A DNA stretch of 64,000 bases, taken from contig NC_133063.1 of assembly GCF_048771995.1 (NCBI RefSeq), positions 14,866,063 to 14,930,062 on the forward strand, written 5' to 3'. Under the pieces are notes generated by a model. That model was not told where the DNA came from. It saw nothing but the letters and a program-made list of their open reading frames with translations, and did no database searches. Position numbers and translations under genes: made by a program. Position 1 is the stretch's first letter; every line of letters starts with the position of its first letter. Positions 24,556 through 36,680 of this stretch are shown here, piece by piece. Source of the stretch: Taeniopygia guttata. Lineage: Eukaryota; Chordata; Aves; Passeriformes; Estrildidae.

Positions 24556-27134
24556 CATTCTATTAATATCATTTGTCAGTCTTTAGAAGTCATTGCATAT
24601 GACATGAATAATCCAATGAACTTCAAAATACTTCATTAATTGCTCAAATATTTATATTCCCATGTTCCCATTATTGGCAACAAAATTAAACAAAATAACA
24701 GTAGAGATTCCCCAGAGTTGAGGAGAGCCTCTTAGGGTTTCGTCCAGACCTACCAGGGTTCTGGACTGTATATTCTACCAAACCTTGCCTATGAAGAAAA
24801 CCAAATTCTTTATTCCCTTCCTGCATTTCCAGCTTCCAAGAGTACAGAACAATGCTAATTTATGCCACTGAAAAACAAACATCTATTTTCATGATAAATT
24901 TTCTAACTTGTAGTAAATAACTCTACCTTCCAAACTAACCTCAGCAGTATTTTCCAAACATATATTATTCCCTCTACTAACTTTCAATTAGATTAGCTCC
25001 CTAATATGCCTTATGACCCAGTTGTACACACAACTGTGTCATCACACCAGTGATGGAAGGAACTAGCATCAAAATTTAGAGGTCAAAAGTGTATTTTGGT
25101 AGGCATCCTGGTCATTCCTTTATATTATCCCTCCCTCCTTCTTTCCATTAGCACAAGTCAGCTCTGTCGTTGCCTTTTTTCTTTGGCCCCAAAAGCTTGG
25201 ACAGGAAAATGCTGAAATTCCACATGTTCAGTTCCTCAACTAAAAAACAGAGGTGTGTCCTGCTGTGATAACATGTTTGTACACACATATCTGATCTTGC
25301 CTAAACTCATCCCATAAAGCTTTGTTTCAGCTGGGGTTTTTTTGTGTATTACAATATATCATTCTTTAAAACAAATGAAATTGAACTCTTGATAAACTTG
25401 TGCATAGGCCAAATTTAAAAACATTGTACTAGTGTTAAATTACAGGAAACATTGGAAGTGGTTATACAATGTGTGTACTTTGTTATATACTTTTCTTCAG
25501 GGTTGGAACCACAGTATAGACTCTTTTGGCAAAGGATTTGACATCTGAAAAAAAAAAAGCACCAGATACATAATTTGGAAAATTCTGAAGAATCCTCCTA
25601 TGACAATATGAGATTTACCACTATGTTTATGGGCTCATCACATATAGAATTTGATTTTAAAAAGATACCGAGATTCTAATTACTATGCTACGAAAACTCA
25701 TTTTCTGACAGGCATTAGTTTTTGGAATACCCTATGTAGGCCTGATAATAAATCAGTTTGTACTATTTTATACCATCAAACTGCTGGATCCATGACAAGC
25801 CTGCTTTTTCTGCTCCATTACTGATCCATAAAATTCCATCCATTTGTGTACAAACATGAAGTTTCACTAAAGTAAAAACAATGTTTTGCAATGAAAGGGT
25901 TATAAAGAGTCAAAACTGTTCATTATTTAGATACTTAAAAGAAACATCAAATGCTCAAAACACACAGAGGAGGAGTCCTATACCAGCTGAGTGTTGCTAA
26001 CATTAAATAGTTGGGCAGGTGGACATAGACACATGATCATGGGCATTTGCTCTACCTTCACATGCAGTCAGAATTCAGAATTTTCAGATATAAGGGTACT
26101 ATACCAAGTTAAATCTCCTAAACTCATACCAAAAAAACTCCTCAGGGAGTGAGGAAAGAATGAGACATTTCTGGACTTGATGGTGCTTACAGATCAGTAG
26201 CAGAATTTCCTAACCACCACAAATACAATCAAAAGGCCTCATGTTCCTCACCAACACAGATGCTCGTGAAAATACTTAATTTATATGAACATAACTGAAA
26301 TAAACGGTAACCGTCTATCTCTTGGCTGGGAAAGAAAAGCAAGTATTCAATTAGGTCAAATTTGTTCCTTATCTTCCAACTTTGTTCTGGCTTTTTAGAC
26401 ATCAGAAAGAAATAACAGTCATTAAACAGCCACCTTTTAACATTCCAACAAAACAATTACAGTTGTAGAAGGCAAGAGCAGATTGTATAATATATATTTT
26501 ATATATTTTATAATTCTATAAAAGGCTTATATTGAAGATTTCAGCACAATACCATGTTCTTTTCACTAATACTAGATATAATCCCAATTCTTCTTTCAGT
26601 TTGCAGTTCATTTGCTATCATCAATGTTCTTAACATTATAGATGAAGATTTTGAAAGCTGATTATGAGAGACTAAACAGGAAAAGACTGCATTTCTAAGC
26701 TGATTACAATATTGATAAAGGACTAATTGTGAAGTAATTCTATTAAATGTTATGTATATTGAACTTTATGCTGGGTAAGCCAAGAAGGAAAAAGAGCACA
26801 AAGTAACCTGTCACTCATCCCTTTTCTTTCCCTAAATGATAATTTCCCATTTCCTGCACACACTTATTGAAATACACACAAGTAATTTACTCCCACTCAG
26901 AAAGAGCAAACACAATCACTAAGACAGGCCTGTGATCTTCAAGTCTATTAGGGTTTCACAAGCAGAGAGAATGTTCTTCTACAGGACAGCAAAAGGATTC
27001 AAACCAAGGATAAAATTAAGACAGTGGAACAATGTACTCATTGTCTTCACAGTTGCTCAGCAATTATATGATTCTCCATTCTTGCACCTATTTAAATTTA
27101 TTGCATGCAAAGTTTTCAGCAAACAGTTACATAC

Positions 27135-28104
27135 CTGCCACTCTGGTCTGTAGTCCAGGTGACAGATCTTCCCTCTGGCTTGGTTTTGTACCATATTCTT
27201 ATTGCATGAGGAAAATCCGCCGGAGTCTGGATTCCTGATTTCCTTATCTCCAAGCTCCAGGTGCCAGTACTAAACAGAAGCTCCCCACAGCCAGGTGCCT
27301 GGCTACAGTGAGTAAAATAGTATAGCTGTTCCTTCCAGCGATCTGCAGGTAAAGTCACAAGTTCACGTACAATCCGATTCCTGAGATTTTCCAGCTCCTT
27401 TGAAACACCAGTTAGTTTGGCAGACCTTGTAAATTTTTCAATGCCAGACACAGCAGCAACATCTACCTCTTCAACCTTTAGTACAGATAAATCACAGCAA
27501 TCCAATACCAGCAGAAAATCCTTGTTTCCACGATCCTCTAGGTCACAGCAGTCCTTTGAACTAGAAATCCCAGAAGCCTGTTCATTGTTGCTATGGTTAC
27601 TATTTTCATCAGAAGTAGCTTCCTCTTCTTTACCACTGACAGCAAAATCATTACATTCAGTTTTAGATGAACAGGTACTAACATTTATCATAGGAATGTG
27701 GCAGGGTTCAGATGCCCTCATTTTACAGGTTTCATCAAACTGTGACTGGCAGCATTCTTTGCCAGCACTGCTGGTTTTCCTGTATTGGCTCCCAGTCTCA
27801 AAGAACAAAACTATGCTGCCTTCAACAACTTTACTTTTAAAATCCACATCCAAGTCCAACACATAATGCTTTACAAGCATGTAGCTGGTGTTTGCCATTA
27901 AAGGCAAGTCATCCTTCATGGGGTCTAGGTGTGTTTCTGTGTTCATCTGTTGGGCATTTTCCATGTTCATCTATTGGTTTTACAAAGCCTTGGACAATTC
28001 TGACATATGATGACTCCAGAAGGAGAATATTCAGTCTCCCAGTGCTAAAATAATTTTTAATAGGATTACAATATTGAAATTGTAGTTTATCCACTTCTTG
28101 CACT
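27135..28104 (-). CDS. AOPEP: AOPEP first coding exon with part of the 5'UTR
   Basis: Acceptor ttttttag|AG at 28104, donor GGCAG|GTATGT after 27135. The 5' 134 bases are untranslated; a TAG lies immediately before the first in-frame ATG at 27970. The frame from there gives 278 complete codons. Conserved segments are DDLPLMANTSY, LVKHYVLDLDVDF, EPCHIP, QASGISSSKDCCD, FLLVLDCCDLSVLKVEEVDVAAV, LEKFTRS-like IEKFTRS, RELVTLPADRW, CSQAPGCGELLF and IRIWYKTKPEGRSVTWT, all close to human AOPEP. Three starts are possible: 27970 (weak context), 27964 (AAC before and G after, the best Kozak match) and 27946 (weak). I favour 27964. Human begins about ten residues later (MDIQLDP). This is the N-terminal beta domain of an M1-like aminopeptidase. 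The acidic, serine-rich insert after residue 95 is variable. Confidence 0.95.
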
Positions 28105-28869
28105 CTAAAAAGAAAAAAAAAAAGTAAGAAAATAATCTCATAACCATTGCTGAAATGCCCTGATTCTAAATCTATCTAAAGTCCAACTGCCTTTATTACA
28201 GTAATACTGCTAAAGGGTGATTGTATCTCCACACAATGGCATCAGGCTAGAATGGCATCTGCTTACTTCAGGATTTGCTGTCAAGACCAATGGCTGTATT
28301 CATTCTTCAGATAAGAACTCAAATATTTTCATTTGAAAGTATTTGAAATGAAAGTATTTCTAGATTTTATACAGATTTTATACACTGGTAGAAACTACCA
28401 AAAGTATCAAAACATAGTGATATATTTCTGCTGTGATTTTAAATAATAAGAGTAAGTCTAAATCACTTAATAGATTTTACATTTTTAGAGTAATAAATTC
28501 CTATATTCAATGCTTGTCCACAGATTAATATACTTTCCACATTACAACCACTCTCATATCAGCACTTACAAGAAAATGAGCTAATTTACAAGAAGTGCAT
28601 TCCAAGTATTCCTTTGAGATTGTTCATCAAGATTCTTAAAATCTTAAATACCTGAGGTATATAACTACATTTTTGTATCTGAAAACTCACAGCACTTAGA
28701 ATAGTGTACCACAGAGAACAGAAAGTCTTTCCACTGGAAAATACGTAAATACCTATTAAGGCACAAAAATATTAACATGCATCAACATTTGTCGCAACTA
28801 TAGGCAGAAGCTCATCACAAAGTTGAACTGACATGCACTTTTTTGCTATGACCATTGAGCCAAAGTTAT

Positions 28870-28913
28870 GCACTTTTAGCACTTAAGCACTTTTTAGCAC
28901 TTTTAGCACTTAA
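28870..28913. repeat. Short tandem repeat of GCACTTTTAGCACTTAA units
   Basis: A 17-base unit occurs, is followed by GCACTTTTTA, and occurs again. The pattern is local slippage or duplication; no function is inferred. Confidence 0.8.
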
Positions 28914-31900
28914 GTCCCTTCTATTTGCTTTCTAGATAAGGAATAGCTATCAGAGAATGAAATACAGACAGTTCTCTCCCTGGCATTTCAGTGACACTCA
29001 CCACGATAGGCAGCCAGGCCTGCTTCTAAGAGCCCTAAGAGAAGAGATAGTCACTCCATTGTGACACGCACAGTCCATTTCAGTTTTACACCTCACCACA
29101 GACTTCACTATCCAAAGCCAATTTTTATATAGTTCTCAAAGGCAGCACAGAGGGGAACTCAGACTCCCCAAAGACTTGCCGTATTTTTTTTGGAGGACTC
29201 CAGGGCATGCTATCAAGCTACTATCATTAAGTAGTAAAGAAAGGCTCAGGGCAAGAAACTGTCCATATAGTTCCCTAACCTAGTTTCACACAAAGCACAA
29301 AGTCATAGCAAGTATCCCTACCTCAGTAGCTTTCTAGCTGTCAGAAACAGTTCTTTCAGGGCTGTTTTTGACGGCATGTTGAGAAAAACCTTCCTTTGAA
29401 TTTTTAACAATCTTTCAGTACTTCTGCAAATATACCCGAGCAACAAGCTCACATCAGTTTCTTTCACTGAAATAGCTCAGTAAATTCAGGCAACATGAAC
29501 AAAACATCTATAATGTGTGTGTGTAATTCTGTGGACTGAACCTGATGTTATCTGGATATTTTTCTGACTACCAAAATCTCATGACTGCTAGCAGGTCAAG
29601 TAATTACTGGTAACAGAATAAAGAAATAAAGTGACTTGGTGGGGAAAACCCAACACTTAACTAACATTCAAACTCTGTTTTGCACACATTTTTAATTAGT
29701 AAATATTTATAATATAATACTGACACCTTTTATAAAATGTGAGTACTATCCTATGCATACAATTGTAGGGAGGAGAGGCCAGCCTTGGGAAAAGGCAATT
29801 AGGGAAGATTACCTGCTACACCCCAGGCCCTGACTGGGAGTGTACAGCAAAGGTAGGCAGTCCCTCCCTAGAGGGGCATGGAGAAAAGACAAGCAAAAAA
29901 ACTAAGTTGTCTTGCAAATACAACTATCCTCCATACAATCCAAGGCATTACACTGAGATAATTTTCTAAAACTGTAAAAATGGATTGGTTTTTGTATTCT
30001 GTAGAGATGCCTTTTTTTGTTACTGAACTGAAACACTAAATGAAAAGGGAATGAGAAAATAAAGAATGAGAACAGAAATATAAAATTTTAAGTATATACT
30101 TCCAGGAAACAGTGTATTCTGTCATTGTCATGAACAGCACTGCTAATTTTATGACATTCAAATACATGGATAAATGTTTGTGTCCTAGACAAGATGGCTA
30201 TCTACTTCTCCTTCAGACTCTGGTTGGCTTATCAAATATTGGACCTCAATCACCTTGGGAAATTATCCGTTTTATTCAAGAAGAAAATACAGGAATGAAC
30301 CATTTATTTGGATGCTGAAATAGACAGTGGACACTTAAATGGACAGCCTTTTCTTATCAAGGAAAAAGTAAAAGATCAGGGCACTGAATAACCACACACA
30401 CAGCCTCTGTAGCAATGAAACAAATCGCACAGGAATCAAATTAAAGCAAACCTGAAATGAAGCCAAATGAAAAAAAAAAAAATGCAAGCAAAAAATGGTA
30501 AAGGAAGGATGCACTTTAGGATAAAAATTACAACAGAATGTAATATCAGAGTTAAAAGGTCTTGAGCTTTTTCATAAAATTTTTAAAAGGATCATTCTCA
30601 GAACACGTAACTAAACAGGACAAAATTGTTTATACATACATATATTTTTATATTTGTTTAAAGTCTAGGTATCTGTACCTTTCTTTCAATCAGTAATGCT
30701 AGTTCAATGATGTTGTAAAACAACATACTGATCCTTTGTTTGAAATTTAGCGTCTACACATAGACTGTCCCTCATTGGTCCAACATGACTAAACCACTGA
30801 GATGATATACAGAGAAAGTATGTGTGCACTCACACCAGGTAAGAGTTGTAATGACAGGTACTAGGGTCTGGTGAGGAGGAAAAAGGTAGCTGTGCAACTA
30901 TCAAATATGTAAACGTGATGCTCTTCTTTGTACAGACTGTGATGCCTTTTCATAAATACATGATAATTTGGGGGGGTTAACTGAACAGGCTGTAAAAAAT
31001 TATTTTATTTACCATTTGTTTCCAACTGCATTTGAACAAATATAACTTCATGGTGTCTTTTCTTCAATCAAGTCTTCCCAAAAAATGGTAAATAAATCAT
31101 AGTATTATTATCTCCCCAAAATGATTACTACTGCTGGTACTAAAATACAGCCTATCAAAAAGGCAGAATCAACAAGAGCTGCAATGCTACACAAATTTGC
31201 AAGTCAAGCCTAGGTAAACAAATGAAGGATTCTTTCCTACAAAGGAAGAATTCTTTCCTACATTTTTTGTGACAAATAAAGTCCAGACTGAGATGGAGTG
31301 TAAAAAACTTAACGCCCAAACTATGTACAGTCATATAACTAATTCAGTCCAGCATTTGTCATTCGTTCTTTATTTCTTTTCTTTTTTTCATTAAGAGAAC
31401 AAATTCTATTCATGGTGTTGATATAATACAGGAAACACGTTACCTCACCTTCTGAAGCAAAATCCTTACTGTACACCTCAAAAGTTTTCTGCACGTATTC
31501 AAGCCTTGTGTATGTAAACAGTACATCTTTTAATATTGCTTCATAAATACGCTGTTCTGAGAAATATTCTTTGAATTTGGTATAAGTTGTTTGCTATCTT
31601 ACACATATATATCACGGTATTGGCATCACAGAAAAGACACATTATTTTTGACATCTTTTTTTGAAATATATCTCTTATCCAACATTGTCTTCTGTAGTAT
31701 TTTTTGCTATATTATGCCCATAATATGAGTATCTGGTTTTCGTTTCTGTGCAATTAATGCATTTCACCTTTAGAAAAGGAGGTTCACTAGCTGAACTCCA
31801 GGCATGAAAAAAAAATTAGAAATTGTAATGCTGCTACAAAGTCCAGGTGATCATCTCATAAACAGTGTTTCGTGTCATATTTCTTTCACTCAAAGAGATG

Positions 31901-34829
31901 TAAAAAATTACTAGTATATTTTAACGGTAGACCTAAAATTCAATGCATCTTTCTTATTAAATGAACTTCATAAGTACATTTTGTAAGTAATAAAAGTAAT
32001 AAAAGTAATAAAATTACAGGGAAAACTGTATTTGGTTTTATGTTTTAATAAACAATAACAGCAGATGGTGGCCAACATTAATGGAGTCAATCTTGATCAG
32101 CACCACATAATAGAATTGCATAAAAGAAACGACGAATGGGAAACAGAAGAGATACAATCTGTTGGGGAATTATATTTGTATAACATTGTTTTCCACTCAA
32201 TACAAAAAGTATCAGCCTGAATTAGAAACACAGGTCTCTGAAAGCAAATATGAGAAAAAAAGGTTTCCAGGCAACATAAAACATGGTCTCAAAGTAGACA
32301 AGATTAAGCTTCCTAAAAATGTCTACAAGGAAAAAAAAATGTTTCTTTTTGACAGGCAATACACTGTCACTCATAGTCTCAGGTTTTAAAGTTAAAAGCA
32401 AAAAGGAAATAAAGAGATAGGGAAGAACTTTGAAATATAATTCTGTCCAGTGGCAGCTGAAGAAAAAAAAAAAACCAAAAAACAAAAAAACAGGGACAGC
32501 TGAACTACACAGAACACCCATTTCAAATTCCAAGAAGCTTATTTTAAATGCAAATAGCTAACTAGTCCAGTCTAATTCCACTCTAACAGTAATAATTCAG
32601 ATAAGAAAATTTAAAAAGCCTCTGAACTTGCTAAAACGTCCATCAGGAGCACTAGTAGGTGGAAGCAAGTGAAAGGCTTACAAACTTAAAAAAAAAAAAA
32701 AATGCAAACAAACCCACCTTCAAAAAGAGATGTGTGGTCATTAAAGATGACTTCATAATACAGTGTCAGGAGCTAGAAACACACTGTCAAGAATGTACTG
32801 AATTATCTACTCCCTTTCCAAGCACACACCTAATTTCACTGCACTCCTGCTATACCAGCCAGTGAGAGACTGTCTCACATGTGACACTGCCATGGCTTAC
32901 ACGACTGTGAAAGGCAGGCACAAAACACAGTTGCCTAAGATAGTCCTGCATCTTGTCATGAAGGCATATGCCAAACATGAAGCGTACACAAAATACACCT
33001 TGTTTCAGAGCACAACTGCAGCTGTCGTTTCTCATGCATTTCCAAAATCTTAGAAAACAAAAATGAATGAAAAGAGGGCCCTACAATAGAAGATCAAGTC
33101 TCCAACCAATCCAAGCAGTTACAGCTCTGTAGTTGATATCTATCAAGCCCTGGAAGACTCGCAGCACGGAGTTGCTGCAAATATTTCAATACATAAAACA
33201 GTTAATGCCTTACAAACCACACCACTGTTTTTTATTGTGCAAAATCAGAGTCACACAAAGCAATACACAAATACTGACACAAGCAGCAGGTATCAATCCC
33301 TAAGATGGTGCCCATTTCTACCTCAGCTTTTCTGTTTTTCACACCTCACACAAATGACAGTCTATTTAAGTAACTGCATAGAAATTTACTCAAATTTAGT
33401 TTTCTAGCAAACTAAGGATGGTCAGAAGAACCTTACCAATTAATGCTAAGCCTGTTTGAAGATCCTGCCAGAATCATCTGCTTTGATAAACAGTCAGCAG
33501 AGATAGCTATTTCTATGCACAGCCACTCGAGCACCCAGCGTGGCACGTGCACCTGAGTTGGTAATGTAAGCTAATATCCTGATCCACAAACAAGGATCTC
33601 CGAAGCACAGAGAACAATTTGTTTTGTGCTACGTACTCCCAGTATTCTCCAAAAGGTGTAGAAGAATTTCAGTGACACAGATTTTCCCTACATGCCACTG
33701 GCCAATATCCACACATTTAAACACCACCTTTTTATACCAAGAAAATAAAGCTATATTTGGACTTTCTTCACCTTCAGCCAAGCATGATTTTCTTCATTTG
33801 TACAAAAAAGTTAATTCAATTGATTTCATCAAGTAGATATTAGAATTAAGGCTATACTGTTCTCCACTTGACATTTAAAGAAACTTTAAAATTTAAAAAA
33901 AGCACCTTTTGGATAAACATTCTCTTTGATAATTAGAAGAGTTTTATAACTAATGCCATTTAAACTGCTTTCAAGGCAGCTCCTTCCAAATCCAGGTTTA
34001 TACATTTTCCACACAATATAGGACACTAAGATCTTACTAAGAACTCCGTTTTTAACACCAACATCAACAATATTTTTACTCTTTAAATAGCAAGGAATAT
34101 ATATACATTATTTTTGGTAATTACAAACTTTTTCCCTATACACACATAAGACAATTACCTAAGGGATCTTAAGCCTTTTTAAGGCATGAATGCATTCCAT
34201 AGATGAAAGTAAGGCTTAAACAAACTAACAGAAACATTTGCTCACATTAAACTACCACAAAACTATACACAGAAGAGAGCCTACAGACCTCACTCTGCGT
34301 CACAAGAAAATCAGTGCATTTTGTAATGAGGCTTTGATGTGAAAATTAATTAAATCACTGCTATCCCTTGGTAAAACCGGCACCACTCCAGAAGTCTCCT
34401 TTTAAGTCTGAAAACTATAGAAATAATGAGTATAATGGAAGACCTTCTTTACCAACTACAGCAGCAAGTTAGCAGTGAGGGAAATTGATTTCTATGAGCT
34501 GAAATGACAAGCCAAGAGAGAAAACTCCATCTTTCAGCTTAAATAAGAAGAGAAATAAAAATTAAAAAAAAAAAAACCCAAAAAACAAACAAAGAAAACC
34601 TTCTGCCCCCAAAATACTAATTCCCAAAGAAAAACACCCAAGACTTAAAAAGAAGCATAACTTAAACTGGTAAAGGTGCCAGGAAGAGTATCCTGATATT
34701 ACCCTTAACCCATCTTTACTCCATTGACAATTATTTCTATTACAGTAATGACCAAATACTTAAAGAGAGACCAGATATGTGGTTTACAATTTTCTGCCCC
34801 CAAATTTACCATTACTTTATTTTAAAAAC

Positions 34830-34915
34830 CCTAAAAAAAAAAAAAAACCACACAAAAAACCTCCACCAAAATTAAAAAACAAAACAACAACCCCACAAAA
34901 ACAAAACAAACCCCA
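34830..34915. repeat. A-rich/(C/A)-rich low-complexity tract
   Basis: A run of about 14 A residues is followed by CACAAAA, CCTCCACC, AACAACAACCCC and ACAAACCCC units. The minus strand, which is the RNA sense of AOPEP, is T/G-rich with several short G runs. Confidence 0.85.
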
Positions 34916-34969
34916 TGACCAACACTTGTGTAAGGACAGAATTTTCCAGTTTTTATTTTACAAAATGAT

Positions 34970-35075
34970 TTCAAGGTGGACATGGGCCTGGGTAACTTGC
35001 TCTACCTAACCCTGCTTGAACAGGGACTAGATAATCTTCAGTGGCCCCTCCAAAGTGAGTGATTCTATAGGGATG
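34970..35075 (+). mobile_element. Degraded CR1 3' tail
   Basis: The stretch 'gtaacttgctctacctaaccctgcttgaacagggactagataatc' followed by 'agtggcccctccaaa' and 'gtgattctatag' follows the order of the CR1 3' end. No coding part remains. It is an old, short copy on the plus strand. Confidence 0.55.
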
Positions 35076-35811
35076 TGGAACAGCATTAAAGAGGAACTGT
35101 CTTGGATTTTATTTCCACTGAATATACACAAGGAAAGGTTGTGTGTGACTGACTTTCAGAACATGCAGCATACATGTCTGACAGTATTCATACATAGGAA
35201 TCACCCAAATAAAATCTGTGCTGAAACAGAATGACTGTCTTCAGCTTAATGCAGCTGTTGTTAATGAATACTACCTACAACGTCAAAGAACTAAGCTTTT
35301 AAGGCTGGAATTGGAAAGTCTTTCCAATGTTGACATTGGCAAGCAGTCTCAGCTATTTAATGACCTCTGAGTAATAATGGACCTAACATAACTAAACTGA
35401 GATCCCCAGATGAATTACACACTACCATTCATTTAGATAGAAGTTTCACCTGCGTGTTTCCACTGTTAAAGAGGAAAATGAGCGGAACAGAAGGGACAGG
35501 TTCGAACAGATCCACGTTTAAAGATCTTCCAGGACACCAGCAGCCCACAAGAAGGCCATCGACTCTCAGCGTGAAAAAGGACAGCAGCGATAGCCGGCCA
35601 CACACTCCCTACTGCTTTGCATGCTGCCTCCTCCACTGCTCCCTAAGCTCGCGGCACAGCCATTTACTCTGTAAGGAAAGGCAGGGACGGAAAATTCTGT
35701 CACTTCCAGCGGCGCCTCCCTCGCACGAAGCGCTGCGGGCAGGGAGCGCGGCGGGACCGGCCGGGAGCAGGGGACGGGGAGGGGGGGATGCACAAGGAAG
35801 GAACAACTTAC

Positions 35812-36050
35812 AGCGGCGGCCACCGGCTCCCGGGCGTGTGTGGGGACACGCGGGGACACACAGGGACACACAGGGACCCGGCCGGGCCGGCCCCGCCAGC
35901 CGCCCGAGCTGCCGCCGCCGCCGCTGCCGGTCCCGCCTCCCGCCCCGGCGGCGCCCGCGGATGAGCTCATGGCCCGGCCCGCCCTCCGCCGGCCCCGGGC
36001 GGGCTGCCGCGGCTCTCGGCCTCGTCTCCGCAGCCAGAGGCTGGTTTGGA
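35812..36050 (-). other. AOPEP: Putative non-coding first exon of AOPEP
   Basis: Inferred from a strong minus-strand donor (GCCGCT|GTAAGT, exon end at 35812) inside the CpG island and from the need for an exon spliced to the 5'UTR acceptor at 28105. The transcription start cannot be placed from sequence; 36050 is only an upper guide. An ATG near 35970 opens a long GC-rich frame (MSSSAGAAGAGGG...) which is low complexity and not like any AOPEP N terminus, so the exon is treated as untranslated. Confidence 0.5.
35841..35880. repeat. Four copies of a 10-base repeat in the CpG island
   Basis: The plus strand reads four successive 10-base units of the form (T/C)(G/A)GGGACACA, with small changes. 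It lies in the putative AOPEP first exon, so copy number could alter 5'UTR length. Confidence 0.9.
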
Positions 36051-36086
36051 GCATGACAAGCTGCCCATCGGCCGGCAGTGCCCCGG

Positions 36087-36680
36087 GGTATCCTGGGGGG
36101 CATCGGGAGGAGTGTAGAAGGTTGAGGGAGGTGGTGCTGTCTGTCTGCTCCGCCCTGGTGAGGCTGAAGTGCTGCGTCCAGTTTGGGGCTCCTCAGTAAA
36201 GGAGGGGCAAGGAGCTACTGGAGAGGGTCCAGCAGAGACGGAAAATCAGAGGGTCCAGCAAATCACAAGGATGATTTGGGGTCAAGAGCATCTCTCTTAT
36301 GAGGAGACACTGCAGGAACTAGGCCTGTTTAGTCTGGAGACGACCGAGAGGGAATCTCAGCAATACACACAAATATCTCAAAGGTGGGTGCCAAGACCAC
36401 GGTGCCAGACTCTTCAGTGGTGCCCAGCAACAGGAAGAGGACCAGTGGCCATAAACATAAACAATTTCACTTCAACATAAGGAAGAATTTATTTTAAATT
36501 GAAGGTGGCAGGTGGAACAAGCTGTGCAGGTGATGCAGGGTTTCCCTCACTGGAAATACTCAAAACCCACATGGATGTGTTCCTGTGTAACCTGCTGTAA
36601 GTGACCCTACCTGAGTGGGGTGGTTGGACTGGATAATTTCCAGAGGTCCTTTCCAGCCCTAACTATTTTGTGATTCTGTG
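36087..36680 (+). mobile_element. CR1 LINE 3' fragment next to the AOPEP CpG island
   Basis: Plus-strand CR1 copy, 5'-truncated. Blocks in order are 'gtatcctggggggcat', 'ctgctccgccctggtgagg', 'tgcgtccagtttggggctcc', 'ggagagggtccagcagag', 'catctctcttatgaggag', 'ctaggcctgtttagtctgg', 'aaaggtgggtgccaag', 'ggtggttggactgg' and the end 'tttgtgattctgtga'. It covers the last reverse-transcriptase codons and the 3'UTR. It is moderately diverged and cannot move by itself. Confidence 0.92.

Larger units (their letters stand above)
21069..27134 (-). other. AOPEP: AOPEP intron between first and second coding exons
   Basis: A 6.1-kb intron with donor GTATGT at 27134 and acceptor ccatctag at 21069. It holds an inverted repeat at 24336-24419 and, next to it, a T/G-rich tract at 24425-24555. 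The rest looks like unique AT-rich sequence; I see no gene in it. Confidence 0.85.
28105..35811 (-). other. AOPEP: AOPEP first intron (upstream of the coding exons)
   Basis: A 7.7-kb intron inferred between the CpG-island exon and the first coding exon. The acceptor at 28105 is clear; the donor GCT|GTAAGT at 35811 is a good consensus match but the link is inferred. Contents are AT-rich unique sequence, short tandem repeats at 28870-28913 built on GCACTTTTA, A-rich/C-rich tracts at 32460-32490, 34562-34600 and 34830-34915, and a degraded CR1 tail at about 34970-35075. No RNA gene or other coding exon is recognised. Confidence 0.6.
35690..36084 (-). promoter_or_regulatory. AOPEP: CpG-island promoter of AOPEP
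   Basis: About 400 bases very rich in C, G and CpG, in contrast to AT-rich flanks. It lies 7.6 kb upstream of the AOPEP coding start and in the right place for the housekeeping-type promoter. GC-box-like GGCGGG/CCCGCC motifs are frequent and I see no TATA box. The island ends abruptly on the right where a CR1 copy begins (about 36087). Long overlapping open frames on both strands here are what GC-rich sequence gives by chance and I do not call them genes. A divergent non-coding transcript on the plus strand is possible but not shown. Confidence 0.8.

Noticed and set aside
27417-27866. 149-codon plus-strand frame opposite AOPEP
   Set aside because: It is the antisense shadow of the conserved AOPEP coding exon.
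1-36084. The miR-23b/27b/24 cluster known to lie within AOPEP
   Set aside because: That cluster sits near the 3' end of the gene in other vertebrates. Only the 5' part is in this window and I saw no such hairpin.
35454-36199. Frames of 119-200 codons in the CpG island
   Set aside because: GC-rich sequence gives few stops. The translations are Ala/Pro/Arg/Gly-rich and differ on all strands, with no known domain; the region is better explained as promoter and 5'UTR.
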